DNA of 64,000 bases from Prolixibacteraceae bacterium (GTDB lineage: Bacteria; Bacteroidota; Bacteroidia; Bacteroidales; Prolixibacteraceae): NCBI GenBank assembly GCA_019163175.1, contig JAFLKN010000008.1, positions 62,001-126,000 of the forward strand, read 5' to 3'. Shown piece after piece: positions 17,019 through 24,916 of this stretch (positions are counted from its first letter, which is position 1; every line of letters starts with the position of its first letter). Below the pieces are notes generated by a model that ran no database searches, had not been told where the DNA came from, and saw only the letters and a program-made list of their open reading frames with translations. The translations under genes were made by a program, and so were the position numbers.

Positions 17019-17804
17019 ATGGATACACTTCGAACAGTTACAGTCACCAGATACATGCAACCCCTCAGGGAAGGGGGTTCACTTCCTGCATTGGCCGAAG
17101 CCGATGATGACTTCAAGTATGTGATCAAGTTCAAAGGCGTAGGACATGGGGTAAAAACACTCATTGCTGAATTAATCGGTGGCGAGATTGCCAGGGTGCT
17201 GGGTTTAAAAGTGCCTGAGCTTGTTTTTGCGGAGTTGGATGAATGCTTTGGCCGTTCAGAGGGTGATGAGGAGATCCAGGATCTTCTAAAGGCAAGTCAA
17301 GGCTTAAATCTGGGATTGCATTTTCTATCAGGTGCTTTCACCTACGATCCGGTGGTGACTAAAATTGACCCGCTTCTGGCCTCCAAAATCGTATGGCTTG
17401 AAAGTTTGATTACCAATGTTGACCGATCGTTCCGAAATACAAATATGCTCATGTGGCACAAAGAATTATGGCTGATCGATCATGGGTCTTGCCTGTATTT
17501 TCAGTATAACTGGGAAGGTTGGGATAAGAAAGCAGTAAGCCCATTTCTGTACATCAAAGATCATGTTTTACTTCCACAGGCTACACAAATGGAAGAGGCT
17601 GACCGGATTTGCAGGAAACTGATCACTGAAGAAAAAATCAGGCAAATCGTTCAATTGATTCCCGACGAATGGCTTCAATGGGAACTACAGGATGAAACAC
17701 CGGAGCAATTAAGAAACGTCTATTTCACTTTTTTAAGTAACCGTCTAAGTTATTCAAACCATTTTATTCAAACCGTTCAGGATGCAGCCGAAACATCAAT
17801 ATGA
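17019..17804 (+). CDS. HipA-like Ser/Thr kinase domain protein
   Basis: 261 residues. N-terminal PLREGGSLPALAEADD, then the nucleotide-binding region YVIKFKGVGHGVKTLIAELIGG; the catalytic-like loop is LITNVDRSFRNTNML and a metal-binding-like motif is LIDHGSCLYF, as in the compact HipA-family kinases that pair with DUF3037. It lacks the N-terminal HipB-contacting half of full-length HipA (about 440 residues), and no HTH antitoxin gene is adjacent. The gene begins 18 bp after acr3 and overlaps the DUF3037 gene by 23 bp. Function of the pair is not established; co-expression with arsenite efflux is inferred from spacing. Confidence 0.82.
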   Translation: MDTLRTVTVTRYMQPLREGGSLPALAEADDDFKYVIKFKGVGHGVKTLIAELIGGEIARVLGLKVPELVFAELDECFGRSEGDEEIQDLLKASQGLNLGLHFLSGAFTYDPVVTKIDPLLASKIVWLESLITNVDRSFRNTNMLMWHKELWLIDHGSCLYFQYNWEGWDKKAVSPFLYIKDHVLLPQATQMEEADRICRKLITEEKIRQIVQLIPDEWLQWELQDETPEQLRNVYFTFLSNRLSYSNHFIQTVQDAAETSI

Positions 17805-18165
17805 ATATGCCATTGTTCGGGTTGTTCCGGTAGTCGAACGTGAAGAGTTCGTCAATGCCGGAGTGATCTTATTCTGTAAGAAGGAAAAATTCATTCGGAT
17901 GAAATTCCACCTTTCTCAGGATAAGATACTTATACTGAAGCCTGACGCGGATATGGAGGAGATCCGCAAAAATCTGGAGGCTTTCCGCATTATTGCTGAC
18001 GGAGAAAAAGAGGGCGGACCGATTGCATCTCTGGAAATGGCCGAACGCTTTCGTTGGCTCAGCGCGGTTCGCAGTGCATCGATACAAACCTCAAGGCCCC
18101 ACACTGGTCTTAGCGATGATCTGGAAAAAACATTCAATACGCTGTTTGATGAAATGGTAGGTTAA
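17782..18165 (+). CDS. DUF3037 protein, partner of the HipA-like kinase
   Basis: 127 residues, matching DUF3037 by its opening HQYEYAIVRVVPVVEREEFVNAGV (read as HQYEYAIVRVVPVV then EREEFVNAGVILFC) and the segment PIASLEMAERFRWLSAVRSASIQ, with the closing PHTGLSDDLEKTFNTLFD. Soluble. It overlaps the kinase gene by 23 bp, a tight arrangement known for this pair in many bacteria. It may be a substrate, regulator or antitoxin-like partner; nothing in the sequence decides this. It is the last gene of the apparent operon. Confidence 0.85.
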   Translation: MQPKHQYEYAIVRVVPVVEREEFVNAGVILFCKKEKFIRMKFHLSQDKILILKPDADMEEIRKNLEAFRIIADGEKEGGPIASLEMAERFRWLSAVRSASIQTSRPHTGLSDDLEKTFNTLFDEMVG

Positions 18166-18218
18166 CTCTCCTCTACTCCTCAGCAGTTAACTTAAAATCT
18201 TATTTCCAAATCTTCAAA

Positions 18219-20516
18219 TTAATATCCTAACGCATCCATCAATTTCTCGTTTAACTTCCGGTTTTTGCCCTGAAACGGATGACAATGAATGTGAATAGCC
18301 GGATTGAAGTTCAGTTCGATAATGGCATAATTGTCATCGGTTGCTTCGGCTGAAGCGTCAGGAATAATCATATCCAGTCCGGTGATGACCACATTCAGCG
18401 CTTTGGCTGCCAGCACTGCAATATGCTTGTACGAATCCGGAATATCATTGGTAAAATCGATGCTGTCTCCACCCGTGCTGATGTTCGAATTTTCGCGCAA
18501 ATACACCACTTCACCTGATGCAGGAACTGCATTAAAATCCTTGTTTTGTTGCTTCAGGAACATCGCTTCGGCTTCGCCCAATTGAATTTTTTCGAGCGGA
18601 GTGCGATAACCTTTACCCCGAAGCGGATCCTGATTTTTGAGTTCGACAAGCTCGCGGATTGTTTTCGTACCATCTCCGGTTACATTGGCCGGAACACGGT
18701 GCAAAATACCCACCACCTCATCGCCAATCACGAAAATCCGAAATTCTTTTCCGGCAATAAATTCTTCGATTAGGATGGTGTTATCGTGTTCAAAGGCAAT
18801 ATCAATAGCCCTTCTATAAGTTTCATCGTCTTTATTTTCTTTCAGAATGGTGATGCCCAATCCAAAATTTGTTTGGTTCGGTTTTATCACTACCGCCTTG
18901 CCTTGATGAATCAAAAAATCAGCTTTTGCAACGTCTGTGCTGGCATATTCCAGCCCTTTCGGAACACGGATTCCATATTCTGTCAGTATTTTCTTGGTCA
19001 CCAGTTTGTTTTCCATGGCCAGAATGCTGGCATAATTGTCGAGCGAAGTTTTGGTGGCCTGTTTCACATACTGAATGTTTCCATCCTTCCGTAACCGCAC
19101 AAAATTCTCTTTTTGGTCAAGTATTTCGTACAAAACTCCGCGCTTTACCGCTTCGCGCAATAGTAATTGGGTCGACAACTCCATGTCTTCCAGCCCATGA
19201 AACTGGTAACTTTTATTTCGACTGTCATCCAGATATTCATTCGCTTTCTTGATATGAAATGGTACATATCCATCTTTTACAACACCACTCAAAACTTCAT
19301 AAACTTTACGATTTAAAGGTTTCTTTGCCAATTGTAAAGCCTGATTTAAGGAGTGCGAATATTCGGTCTGATTAATTTCGAGCTCTTCAAACAGTTGAAT
19401 AATTTGCTGTATGATCGTTTGTGTTTTGTGCCAGACGTTCTGCCGCTCTTCATCAATCAGGAAAGGTGTGCTGTTCAACCCATACAATGCCACTCCGGTA
19501 TGGTATCGGTTGGCATGATGTTGAGCTTTCGGTCCAAAATCATCGGGTTCATCTGTCATCAGGCCATGCAAAGCAAGAGCATGCAAAAAGCGAAGCGCTT
19601 CTGTAGAAATACCTGCCTTGGTCAGCGGATCAATATCGATAAAACGGAATTCGAGGTACGAAATATGATCGGGATCGTGAATGAACTTGGGACGTACAGG
19701 CGAATATAATTCCTTGGGGGCAGCAATCTTCCCGTCATTCACCATCTGTTCGATGCTTGCTTTATAACTCCGAACCGAAGCATAATCAGGATATAAATCG
19801 TCAAAATTTCGGTAACCATAGCAGCTGTTTCGAATGGAAAGTGCAATCACATTGCTGTCTATTGGATATGGAGACATTTTACACCGCAGTTCGAACGAAG
19901 GATCGACTACCGGGCTACATCCGTAAAGCAAAACGTACAACCACCGCAAACGAAGCATCTGCCTGGCAGTTTTCAGGTAAACCTCATCTTTGAACTCGTC
20001 AAACGAAACTTGCGAATTTGCCTTCCGGTAAAGCAATTCGAGTAACTTTTCACTGTACGAAAAATTGAAGTGAATTCCGGAAAACAGCTGATTTTTGGGA
20101 CCATATTTTTGCGCCAAAAATTCACGATACTCGCGGTCTTCCTTTCCATCCTCATCGTACTGCGCAATCGGAATCTGTTTGTCGGCAGGCAAAATCGGCG
20201 GAATACTCTGCGGCCAAAGGTATTCATCCTGCAACTCCAGACAGACGATATCGTGAATAGTTTCCAGAAAACCAATAGCTTGTCCGATCTCAGGCAGTGG
20301 TGGAGTAATCATTTCAATCTGGCTTTCCGAAAAATCAGTGGTGATGTACGGATGTTTCAACTTATTGCCAAAAACTTCAGGGTGTGGTGTCATGGCTAAA
20401 TTTCCAGCCTGATCGACACGTATATTTTCTTTCTCGAGGCCAAATAAACCTTCGAGCCAGATATTTCCTTTGATTGAATTTAATGTCGATTGAAAAAAAT
20501 CAAGTTTCATAACCAT
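18219..20516 (-). CDS. gshAB: Bifunctional glutamate-cysteine ligase/glutathione synthetase
   Basis: 765 residues. The N-terminal half (about 1-450) is a GshA-type ligase (GLFGLEKENIRV, HPYITTDFSESQIEMITPP, FSGIHFNFSYSEK). The C-terminal part (about 480-765) is an ATP-grasp domain (VVIKPNQTNFGLGI, ILIEEFIAGKEFRIFVIGDEVVG, IIELNFNPAIHIHCHP). This is the fused GshF/GshAB form, which makes glutathione from Glu, Cys and Gly in one protein. ATG at 20516 or the second Met two codons later could start. It is convergent with the ars operon 2 run and could supply thiol for arsenate/arsenite handling. Confidence 0.93.
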   Translation of the reverse strand: MVMKLDFFQSTLNSIKGNIWLEGLFGLEKENIRVDQAGNLAMTPHPEVFGNKLKHPYITTDFSESQIEMITPPLPEIGQAIGFLETIHDIVCLELQDEYLWPQSIPPILPADKQIPIAQYDEDGKEDREYREFLAQKYGPKNQLFSGIHFNFSYSEKLLELLYRKANSQVSFDEFKDEVYLKTARQMLRLRWLYVLLYGCSPVVDPSFELRCKMSPYPIDSNVIALSIRNSCYGYRNFDDLYPDYASVRSYKASIEQMVNDGKIAAPKELYSPVRPKFIHDPDHISYLEFRFIDIDPLTKAGISTEALRFLHALALHGLMTDEPDDFGPKAQHHANRYHTGVALYGLNSTPFLIDEERQNVWHKTQTIIQQIIQLFEELEINQTEYSHSLNQALQLAKKPLNRKVYEVLSGVVKDGYVPFHIKKANEYLDDSRNKSYQFHGLEDMELSTQLLLREAVKRGVLYEILDQKENFVRLRKDGNIQYVKQATKTSLDNYASILAMENKLVTKKILTEYGIRVPKGLEYASTDVAKADFLIHQGKAVVIKPNQTNFGLGITILKENKDDETYRRAIDIAFEHDNTILIEEFIAGKEFRIFVIGDEVVGILHRVPANVTGDGTKTIRELVELKNQDPLRGKGYRTPLEKIQLGEAEAMFLKQQNKDFNAVPASGEVVYLRENSNISTGGDSIDFTNDIPDSYKHIAVLAAKALNVVITGLDMIIPDASAEATDDNYAIIELNFNPAIHIHCHPFQGKNRKLNEKLMDALGY

Positions 20517-20544
20517 TATTTTTGAAAAATATTGTCCACCATTT

Positions 20545-20630
20545 CACCCCAAACCCCTGAAGGGGCTTATGCTGCAAGCATCGGAGAAACTTGTTATGGA
20601 CGAAAGTCCCCTTTAGGGGATTTAGGGGTG
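20545..20630. repeat. GC-rich inverted repeat pair (dispersed Bacteroidota-type element)
   Basis: Left arm 20545-20567 (CACCCCAAACCCCTGAAGGGG start) and right arm 20605-20630, whose reverse complement starts CACCCCTAAATCCCCTAAAG. The arms are imperfect inverted copies, and each also contains a small hairpin (CCCCTnnAGGGG). The GC-rich composition stands out from the AT-rich surroundings. The right arm contributes the last codons and the TAA stop of the MATE gene. Confidence 0.75.
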
Positions 20631-21992
20631 TAACACATTTTGTTTTCTGAGAAATGACTTAAATAAAATAACATATAATACCATCAGCAACGTTCCTTTC
20701 AAAATACTGCTGATGCTGATGCTCCACCAAACTGACGAAAGGGCGTTATGCCAGAATTCGATGAACAACAGAGCCATCGGAATCCTCAACACAGTAAGCG
20801 CAATTCCTGAAATTGCCGGGATATTAGGTTTTCCCCATCCAAAGAACGCTCCGGTTGCCATCAGTTCCAAAACCATAAACAATTGCGAAAAACCAAGAAT
20901 AACGAGGTATTCGCGCCCCATGGCGACACTTTCCGGATCACTCAGAAAAATAGAGAATAGCGGCTCAGCAAAAGCTATGATAACGACCGATGTAACGGTT
21001 CCGAGTATAAACGCAAGAAGCATACCTGAACGAAAAGCCTGCCATTGTTTCCGATAATTGCCTGCCCCATATGCCATTCCTGAAATGGTGGACAGGGCCG
21101 ACAAAAACCCTCCGGCAGTCATAAATGATATGGCTTCGATTTGAATTCCAACTTTCTGTACAGCAATGGCCGTTGGTCCCCAGTTGCTTATGATCCGAGC
21201 CATAAAAATGGCCACAATGGTGAATGAAACCCGCTGGAATGTTGTGCTCACTCCCATCCGCAGAATATTCTTCAAGAGCGAACTTTGGAAAGCGGTTCCG
21301 GTAGGTTTCAGACTTGCCGAATCTTTGAGTTTATAGTGAAACATAAATGTTCCGATGGACTGCGAAATGATGGTACCGAAAGCAGCGCCGTTAATACCCA
21401 TCTTGGCCTGAAAAATCAAAAGATAATCGAGCAGAATATTAATTGCTAAAGCTGTTGCATTAATCCGGAACGGCGATTTAGTATCGCCCGAACCTATGAA
21501 AACACTGGTGAAAAATAGATTCTGAAATGAAAACGGAATACAAAGCCCAATCAAAAGTAAGTACCCGGAAGCTGCATGTTCAATTCCGGTATTGTTGAGT
21601 TGAATCATACCGATCAGCTCATTACGCGCAAAAAATAAAATGATGTAGTAAATGAGAGCTAAGCCAATAACTGCCAGAATACCGCTCCTTACATAGCTTT
21701 TTGCAAGTTTTGTGTCTCCGCTGCCAATGGCATGAGAAACCCGAATGCCTGCGCCAACTGTAAGCAATGACGATAATCCCCATCCAAAATGCATGAAAAA
21801 ACTGGCAGAACCAACCGCAGCAACCGCATCACTTCCCAACCGACCCACAAAAATCATGTTGATGAAATTGTAGGCCATGGTCATAAACGATGATCCGATT
21901 ACCGGTAATGCCAGTAAAATCAATCGTTTCATCATCGATTCTGAGCCAACCGAAACATTGCGATTATAGTTCTCCTTTTTAAACAAATCCAT
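20622..21992 (-). CDS. MATE-family multidrug efflux transporter
   Basis: 456 residues with twelve predicted transmembrane helices in two MatE halves; N-terminal hallmarks include RLILLALPVIGSSFMTMAYNFINMIFVGRLG. MATE proteins exchange Na+ or H+ for organic cations, drugs or metabolites. The substrate is unknown. The C-terminal residues HP and the stop codon fall inside the inverted repeat, so the original 3' end may have been altered by insertion of that element. It has the same orientation as gshAB, 105 bp upstream of it. Confidence 0.92.
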   Translation of the reverse strand: MDLFKKENYNRNVSVGSESMMKRLILLALPVIGSSFMTMAYNFINMIFVGRLGSDAVAAVGSASFFMHFGWGLSSLLTVGAGIRVSHAIGSGDTKLAKSYVRSGILAVIGLALIYYIILFFARNELIGMIQLNNTGIEHAASGYLLLIGLCIPFSFQNLFFTSVFIGSGDTKSPFRINATALAINILLDYLLIFQAKMGINGAAFGTIISQSIGTFMFHYKLKDSASLKPTGTAFQSSLLKNILRMGVSTTFQRVSFTIVAIFMARIISNWGPTAIAVQKVGIQIEAISFMTAGGFLSALSTISGMAYGAGNYRKQWQAFRSGMLLAFILGTVTSVVIIAFAEPLFSIFLSDPESVAMGREYLVILGFSQLFMVLELMATGAFFGWGKPNIPAISGIALTVLRIPMALLFIEFWHNALSSVWWSISISSILKGTLLMVLYVILFKSFLRKQNVLHP

Positions 21993-22104
21993 CCGGAAAA
22001 TTTGATTTACATTTTAATGACGCAAAGTTGAACAAATAGACGCAACGAATTCCTAGAGAATAGCATCTTTATTAAGATTCTCCCAAATTCAGTCACGAAT
22101 TGAT

Positions 22105-22112
22105 TAAATTCG
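22105..22112 (+). promoter_or_regulatory. Possible -7 box for the lipoprotein pair
   Basis: TAAATTCG differs from TAnnTTTG at one base and lies 15 bp before the first lipoprotein ATG. I do not see a clear -33 element. Confidence 0.35.
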
Positions 22113-22127
22113 CTAAAAATCCAAACC

Positions 22128-22463
22128 ATGAAACGGCTTTTCCTTTTTTTCTGCATTTTTCTGCTTCTGGGAGTTCTTGCCTGCGATAAAAAAGATGAAA
22201 TTGAATCCAATGAATATCCGGTCTGGTTAAAACAAAAGGTACGGGAGATGCCACTCTCTGGGGAATTGTGCAAATTCAACCTCGTTATGACGATTAAGTA
22301 TAATGACAAAATATATTACAACATTCAAATGTCGTATTCGTCGTGTATGTATTGCGATATTTACGACGAATCAGGATCAAGAAAAACATTGAATGAGACC
22401 GAATGGAAAGATTTCATTACTAACCTGAAAATAATTAAAAGCCAATCAACATGTAACTTATAA
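22128..22463 (+). CDS. Small Cys-rich lipoprotein (first of tandem pair)
   Basis: 111 residues. Lipoprotein signal with lipobox LGVLAC (Cys20), then a short acidic spacer. The domain begins YPVWLKQKVREM and continues with Cys48 (GELCKF), SSCMYC, and a C-terminal Cys before the end (STCNL). The layout (P.WL at the start, aromatic strands with a CxxC-like cluster, final Cys) recalls small Bacteroidota lipoproteins such as DUF6970; that match is tentative. The next gene is a paralogue 2 bp downstream. Function unknown. Confidence 0.72.
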   Translation: MKRLFLFFCIFLLLGVLACDKKDEIESNEYPVWLKQKVREMPLSGELCKFNLVMTIKYNDKIYYNIQMSYSSCMYCDIYDESGSRKTLNETEWKDFITNLKIIKSQSTCNL

Positions 22464-22465
22464 GT

Positions 22466-22798
22466 ATGAAAAACCTATTTCTTATTTTCTGCTTACTACT
22501 TTTTGTTCCAATTCTTTCTTGTACAAAGGAACAGCCAGACAATCCGGAACAACTTCCGGAATGGCTCCAAACAAAAATTACTGAACTGGTACCTGATCAG
22601 AAGTCCTGTTGGATTACCGACGTGACCATTTCTGAATACAAAAAGAAAAGATATTATCATGTTTATTGCGGACTTTGGTCTTGCGTGTACTGCCAGTTTT
22701 TTGATGAGCAAGGGAACCGACCAAGCTGGACTGAGAATGAATGGAATGAGTTCCTGGCTAATCAAAAAGTGATTAAAACACTTCCGGCTTGTAACTGA
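22466..22798 (+). CDS. Small Cys-rich lipoprotein (second of tandem pair)
   Basis: 110 residues, clearly paralogous to the preceding gene: same lipobox type (PILSC, Cys19), then LPEWLQTKITEL, KSCW, SCVYC and a terminal PACN. Cys positions, the N-E-W-x-x-F-x-x-N motif (ENEWNEFLANQKVIK against ETEWKDFITNLKIIK) and total length agree. Sequence between the Cys residues has diverged, suggesting an old tandem duplication with different partners or ligands. It ends 22 bp from the convergent photolyase gene. Confidence 0.72.
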   Translation: MKNLFLIFCLLLFVPILSCTKEQPDNPEQLPEWLQTKITELVPDQKSCWITDVTISEYKKKRYYHVYCGLWSCVYCQFFDEQGNRPSWTENEWNEFLANQKVIKTLPACN

Positions 22799-22820
22799 AG
22801 TTAACCAGCGAAACCGCCTA

Positions 22821-24122
22821 CTAATTTTTCAGCGCTTTCTTATACGTTTCAATTGCTCTGTTCCGGGCAAAGGTGTGATCAACCATAGGTCTTGGATAAT
22901 TTGCAGTCTCAAATTCAGGCACCCATTTGCGGATGTATTTCATTTGCGGATCAAACTTTTTGGTCTGCAAATCGGGACTAAAAACGCGAAAATAAGGTGC
23001 AGCATCGCAACCCGAACCACTCGCCCATTGCCAGCCTCCGTTGTTTGATGCCAATTCGTAATCGAGCAATTTGGAAGCAAAATAAGCCTCACCCCATCGC
23101 CAGTCGATAAGCAGATGCTTGGTTAAGAAACTTGCCACAACCATGCGAACCCGATTGTGCATGTGTCCGGTTTCATTCAGTTCGCGCATGCCGGCATCCA
23201 CAAGCGGATAACCGGTTTGTCCGACACACCAGCGTTCAAACTCAACCTCGTCGTTTCTCCAGGGAATAAAATCGTAGGCAGGCTTAAACGATTTTCCGGC
23301 AGCATGCGGGAAATGCCATAAAATATCCATGTAAAAATTGCGCCAAATCAGTTCATTCAAAAAAACTTCGGAATGAAGAAGTGCAAATTGAGTCAGTTTG
23401 CGGATAGAAATTGTGCCAAAACGCAAATGAACACCCAATAGGCTGGTTCCGTTTTCTGCAGGAAAGTCGCGAGACTGAGCATATTTTTCAATTAAGACCT
23501 GATCGAAGTTCTTTGCAGGGAACTTCAGATTTTGAACCTGATAGCCAATCTCATTCAGTTCAGGAAAATAATCTGATGAAAGGTGTTTCAGCCTGGGTAA
23601 AAGCTTTTCACTTTCAAATAAACGCATCGGATGAATGGACAGACGTTCCTTCCACTTTTTGCTGTATGGAGTAAAAACAGTATAGGGTGTACCGTCAGGT
23701 TTAACCACCTCATTTTTGTGAAACACTATCTGATCTTTGAAACTATGAAATTCAATACCCCTGGATTGAAGGATTTGAGCCACTTTCTCATCACGGCTTA
23801 TTGCCCCGGGCTCATAGTCGGTATTGGCATACACACTTTGAATGGAATATTTGGATGACAGCCGACCAAAAACCACTTCAGGAGAAGAGAAGTACACCTG
23901 TAAACTACTGCTGTATTTACGAAATTCGCTGTCGAGTGCTGTAAGGCTTTGATGAATGAACGTGAGCCGCGCATCATTTGGATTTGGAAACCGGGCAAGA
24001 ATTGCCGGGTCAAAAATAAAAACAGGCACAACCGGCAACCCGGCATTCAAAGCCTGAAACAAACCATGATTATCATCCACACGCAAGTCGCGCCGAAACC
24101 AAAATACATTTACGTTTTCCAT
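22821..24122 (-). CDS. Cryptochrome/class I DNA photolyase family protein
   Basis: 433 residues. N-terminal alpha/beta photolyase domain (VFWFRRDLRVDDNHGLFQAL, about 5-165) and C-terminal FAD-binding domain (about 200-430) with LIWRNFYMDIL, GYPLVDAGMRELNETGHMHNR, and LDYELASNNGGWQWASGSGCD. These match CPD photolyases of class I, which use blue light and FADH- to split pyrimidine dimers. Length is slightly short for the class (about 470) but all blocks are present. A cryptochrome-type signalling role cannot be excluded. Confidence 0.9.
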   Translation of the reverse strand: MENVNVFWFRRDLRVDDNHGLFQALNAGLPVVPVFIFDPAILARFPNPNDARLTFIHQSLTALDSEFRKYSSSLQVYFSSPEVVFGRLSSKYSIQSVYANTDYEPGAISRDEKVAQILQSRGIEFHSFKDQIVFHKNEVVKPDGTPYTVFTPYSKKWKERLSIHPMRLFESEKLLPRLKHLSSDYFPELNEIGYQVQNLKFPAKNFDQVLIEKYAQSRDFPAENGTSLLGVHLRFGTISIRKLTQFALLHSEVFLNELIWRNFYMDILWHFPHAAGKSFKPAYDFIPWRNDEVEFERWCVGQTGYPLVDAGMRELNETGHMHNRVRMVVASFLTKHLLIDWRWGEAYFASKLLDYELASNNGGWQWASGSGCDAAPYFRVFSPDLQTKKFDPQMKYIRKWVPEFETANYPRPMVDHTFARNRAIETYKKALKN

Positions 24123-24207
24123 ACAAGTCTGAACTTAATTTCTCCGGAGTAACTAATTCGATTAACACCACGAACACTGCTTTGTTGCACGAGCAGCGGG
24201 GTATTTT

Positions 24208-24855
24208 TCAGGAAATAGAGGCATAAACTGCAGCATGCATCATTTGGATTGCTTCCTGCACAGCCTTCGATACTTCTGTTTCCGGAAGTCTCTTGAGGTT
24301 TCGGCTGGCTTCTTTGCGCCGCGCGCGGTCAGGAAAAATCCGGGATAATATATTAGTTTTGGCAAGCATCACCGACAAAATTACGGAATCATCTGACGAA
24401 CCAGCGAGGCTGAGTAAAGTAATCTCGATATCTTTTCGAATGTTTTCAACCAACTCGAGATCTGATAAATAAACCTTCTCGTAGGGAATGAAAAGGATTC
24501 GCTTTTCCTCGGTTCGCAACACATTTTTGCGCACCAAACTGCGAATGAATAGTTTCTGAATTTTCCGGCCTCTGACATTAAAATACGAAATCCAGTTCCG
24601 CAATTTCCGATCCTTTCCTCTCAGCCGGATTCGGTTTAGAAAAAACTCATGAATTTCGTCGCTTTGCACCATAGAATTTTCCAGATGCACAACGCCCTTT
24701 TCTATCGAAATCAATTCCCCTTTTAGCAGCTCAATAAACACTGAACCACTCAGAGTCATTCCCAAAGCCGACGAGGCGTTCAGCAAAATACCGCCATTTC
24801 GTGGATTTACCGCCAGACAAAACAGCTTTTCACTTAATTTTAATGATCTGTCCAT
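24208..24855 (-). CDS. GPP34/GOLPH3-like phosphoprotein family protein
   Basis: 215 residues from ATG at 24855; longer starts would run into the divergent aldolase gene. The opening LSEKLFCLAVNPRNGGILLNASSALGMTLSGSVFIELLKGELI (shown here by its landmarks LSEKLFCLA, GIL and ALGMTLSGSVFIELL) and the basic, helical remainder fit the GPP34 family. Eukaryotic GOLPH3 binds PI4P at the Golgi; bacterial members are of unknown function and may bind membranes. It is divergent from the aldolase gene with a 61-bp shared gap. Confidence 0.8.
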   Translation of the reverse strand: MDRSLKLSEKLFCLAVNPRNGGILLNASSALGMTLSGSVFIELLKGELISIEKGVVHLENSMVQSDEIHEFFLNRIRLRGKDRKLRNWISYFNVRGRKIQKLFIRSLVRKNVLRTEEKRILFIPYEKVYLSDLELVENIRKDIEITLLSLAGSSDDSVILSVMLAKTNILSRIFPDRARRKEASRNLKRLPETEVSKAVQEAIQMMHAAVYASIS

Positions 24856-24916
24856 TTTGGTCGATTTGATTTTTTTGAGTTCATTTACACCATAGTAAAA
24901 ATACAACAAATCAACG

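Noticed and set aside
17056..17085. CCCCTCAGGGAAGGGGG resembles the GC-rich repeat at 20545-20630
   Set aside because: It encodes PLREGGSLPAL, the conserved first motif of the HipA-like kinase family, so the similarity is due to coding constraint.
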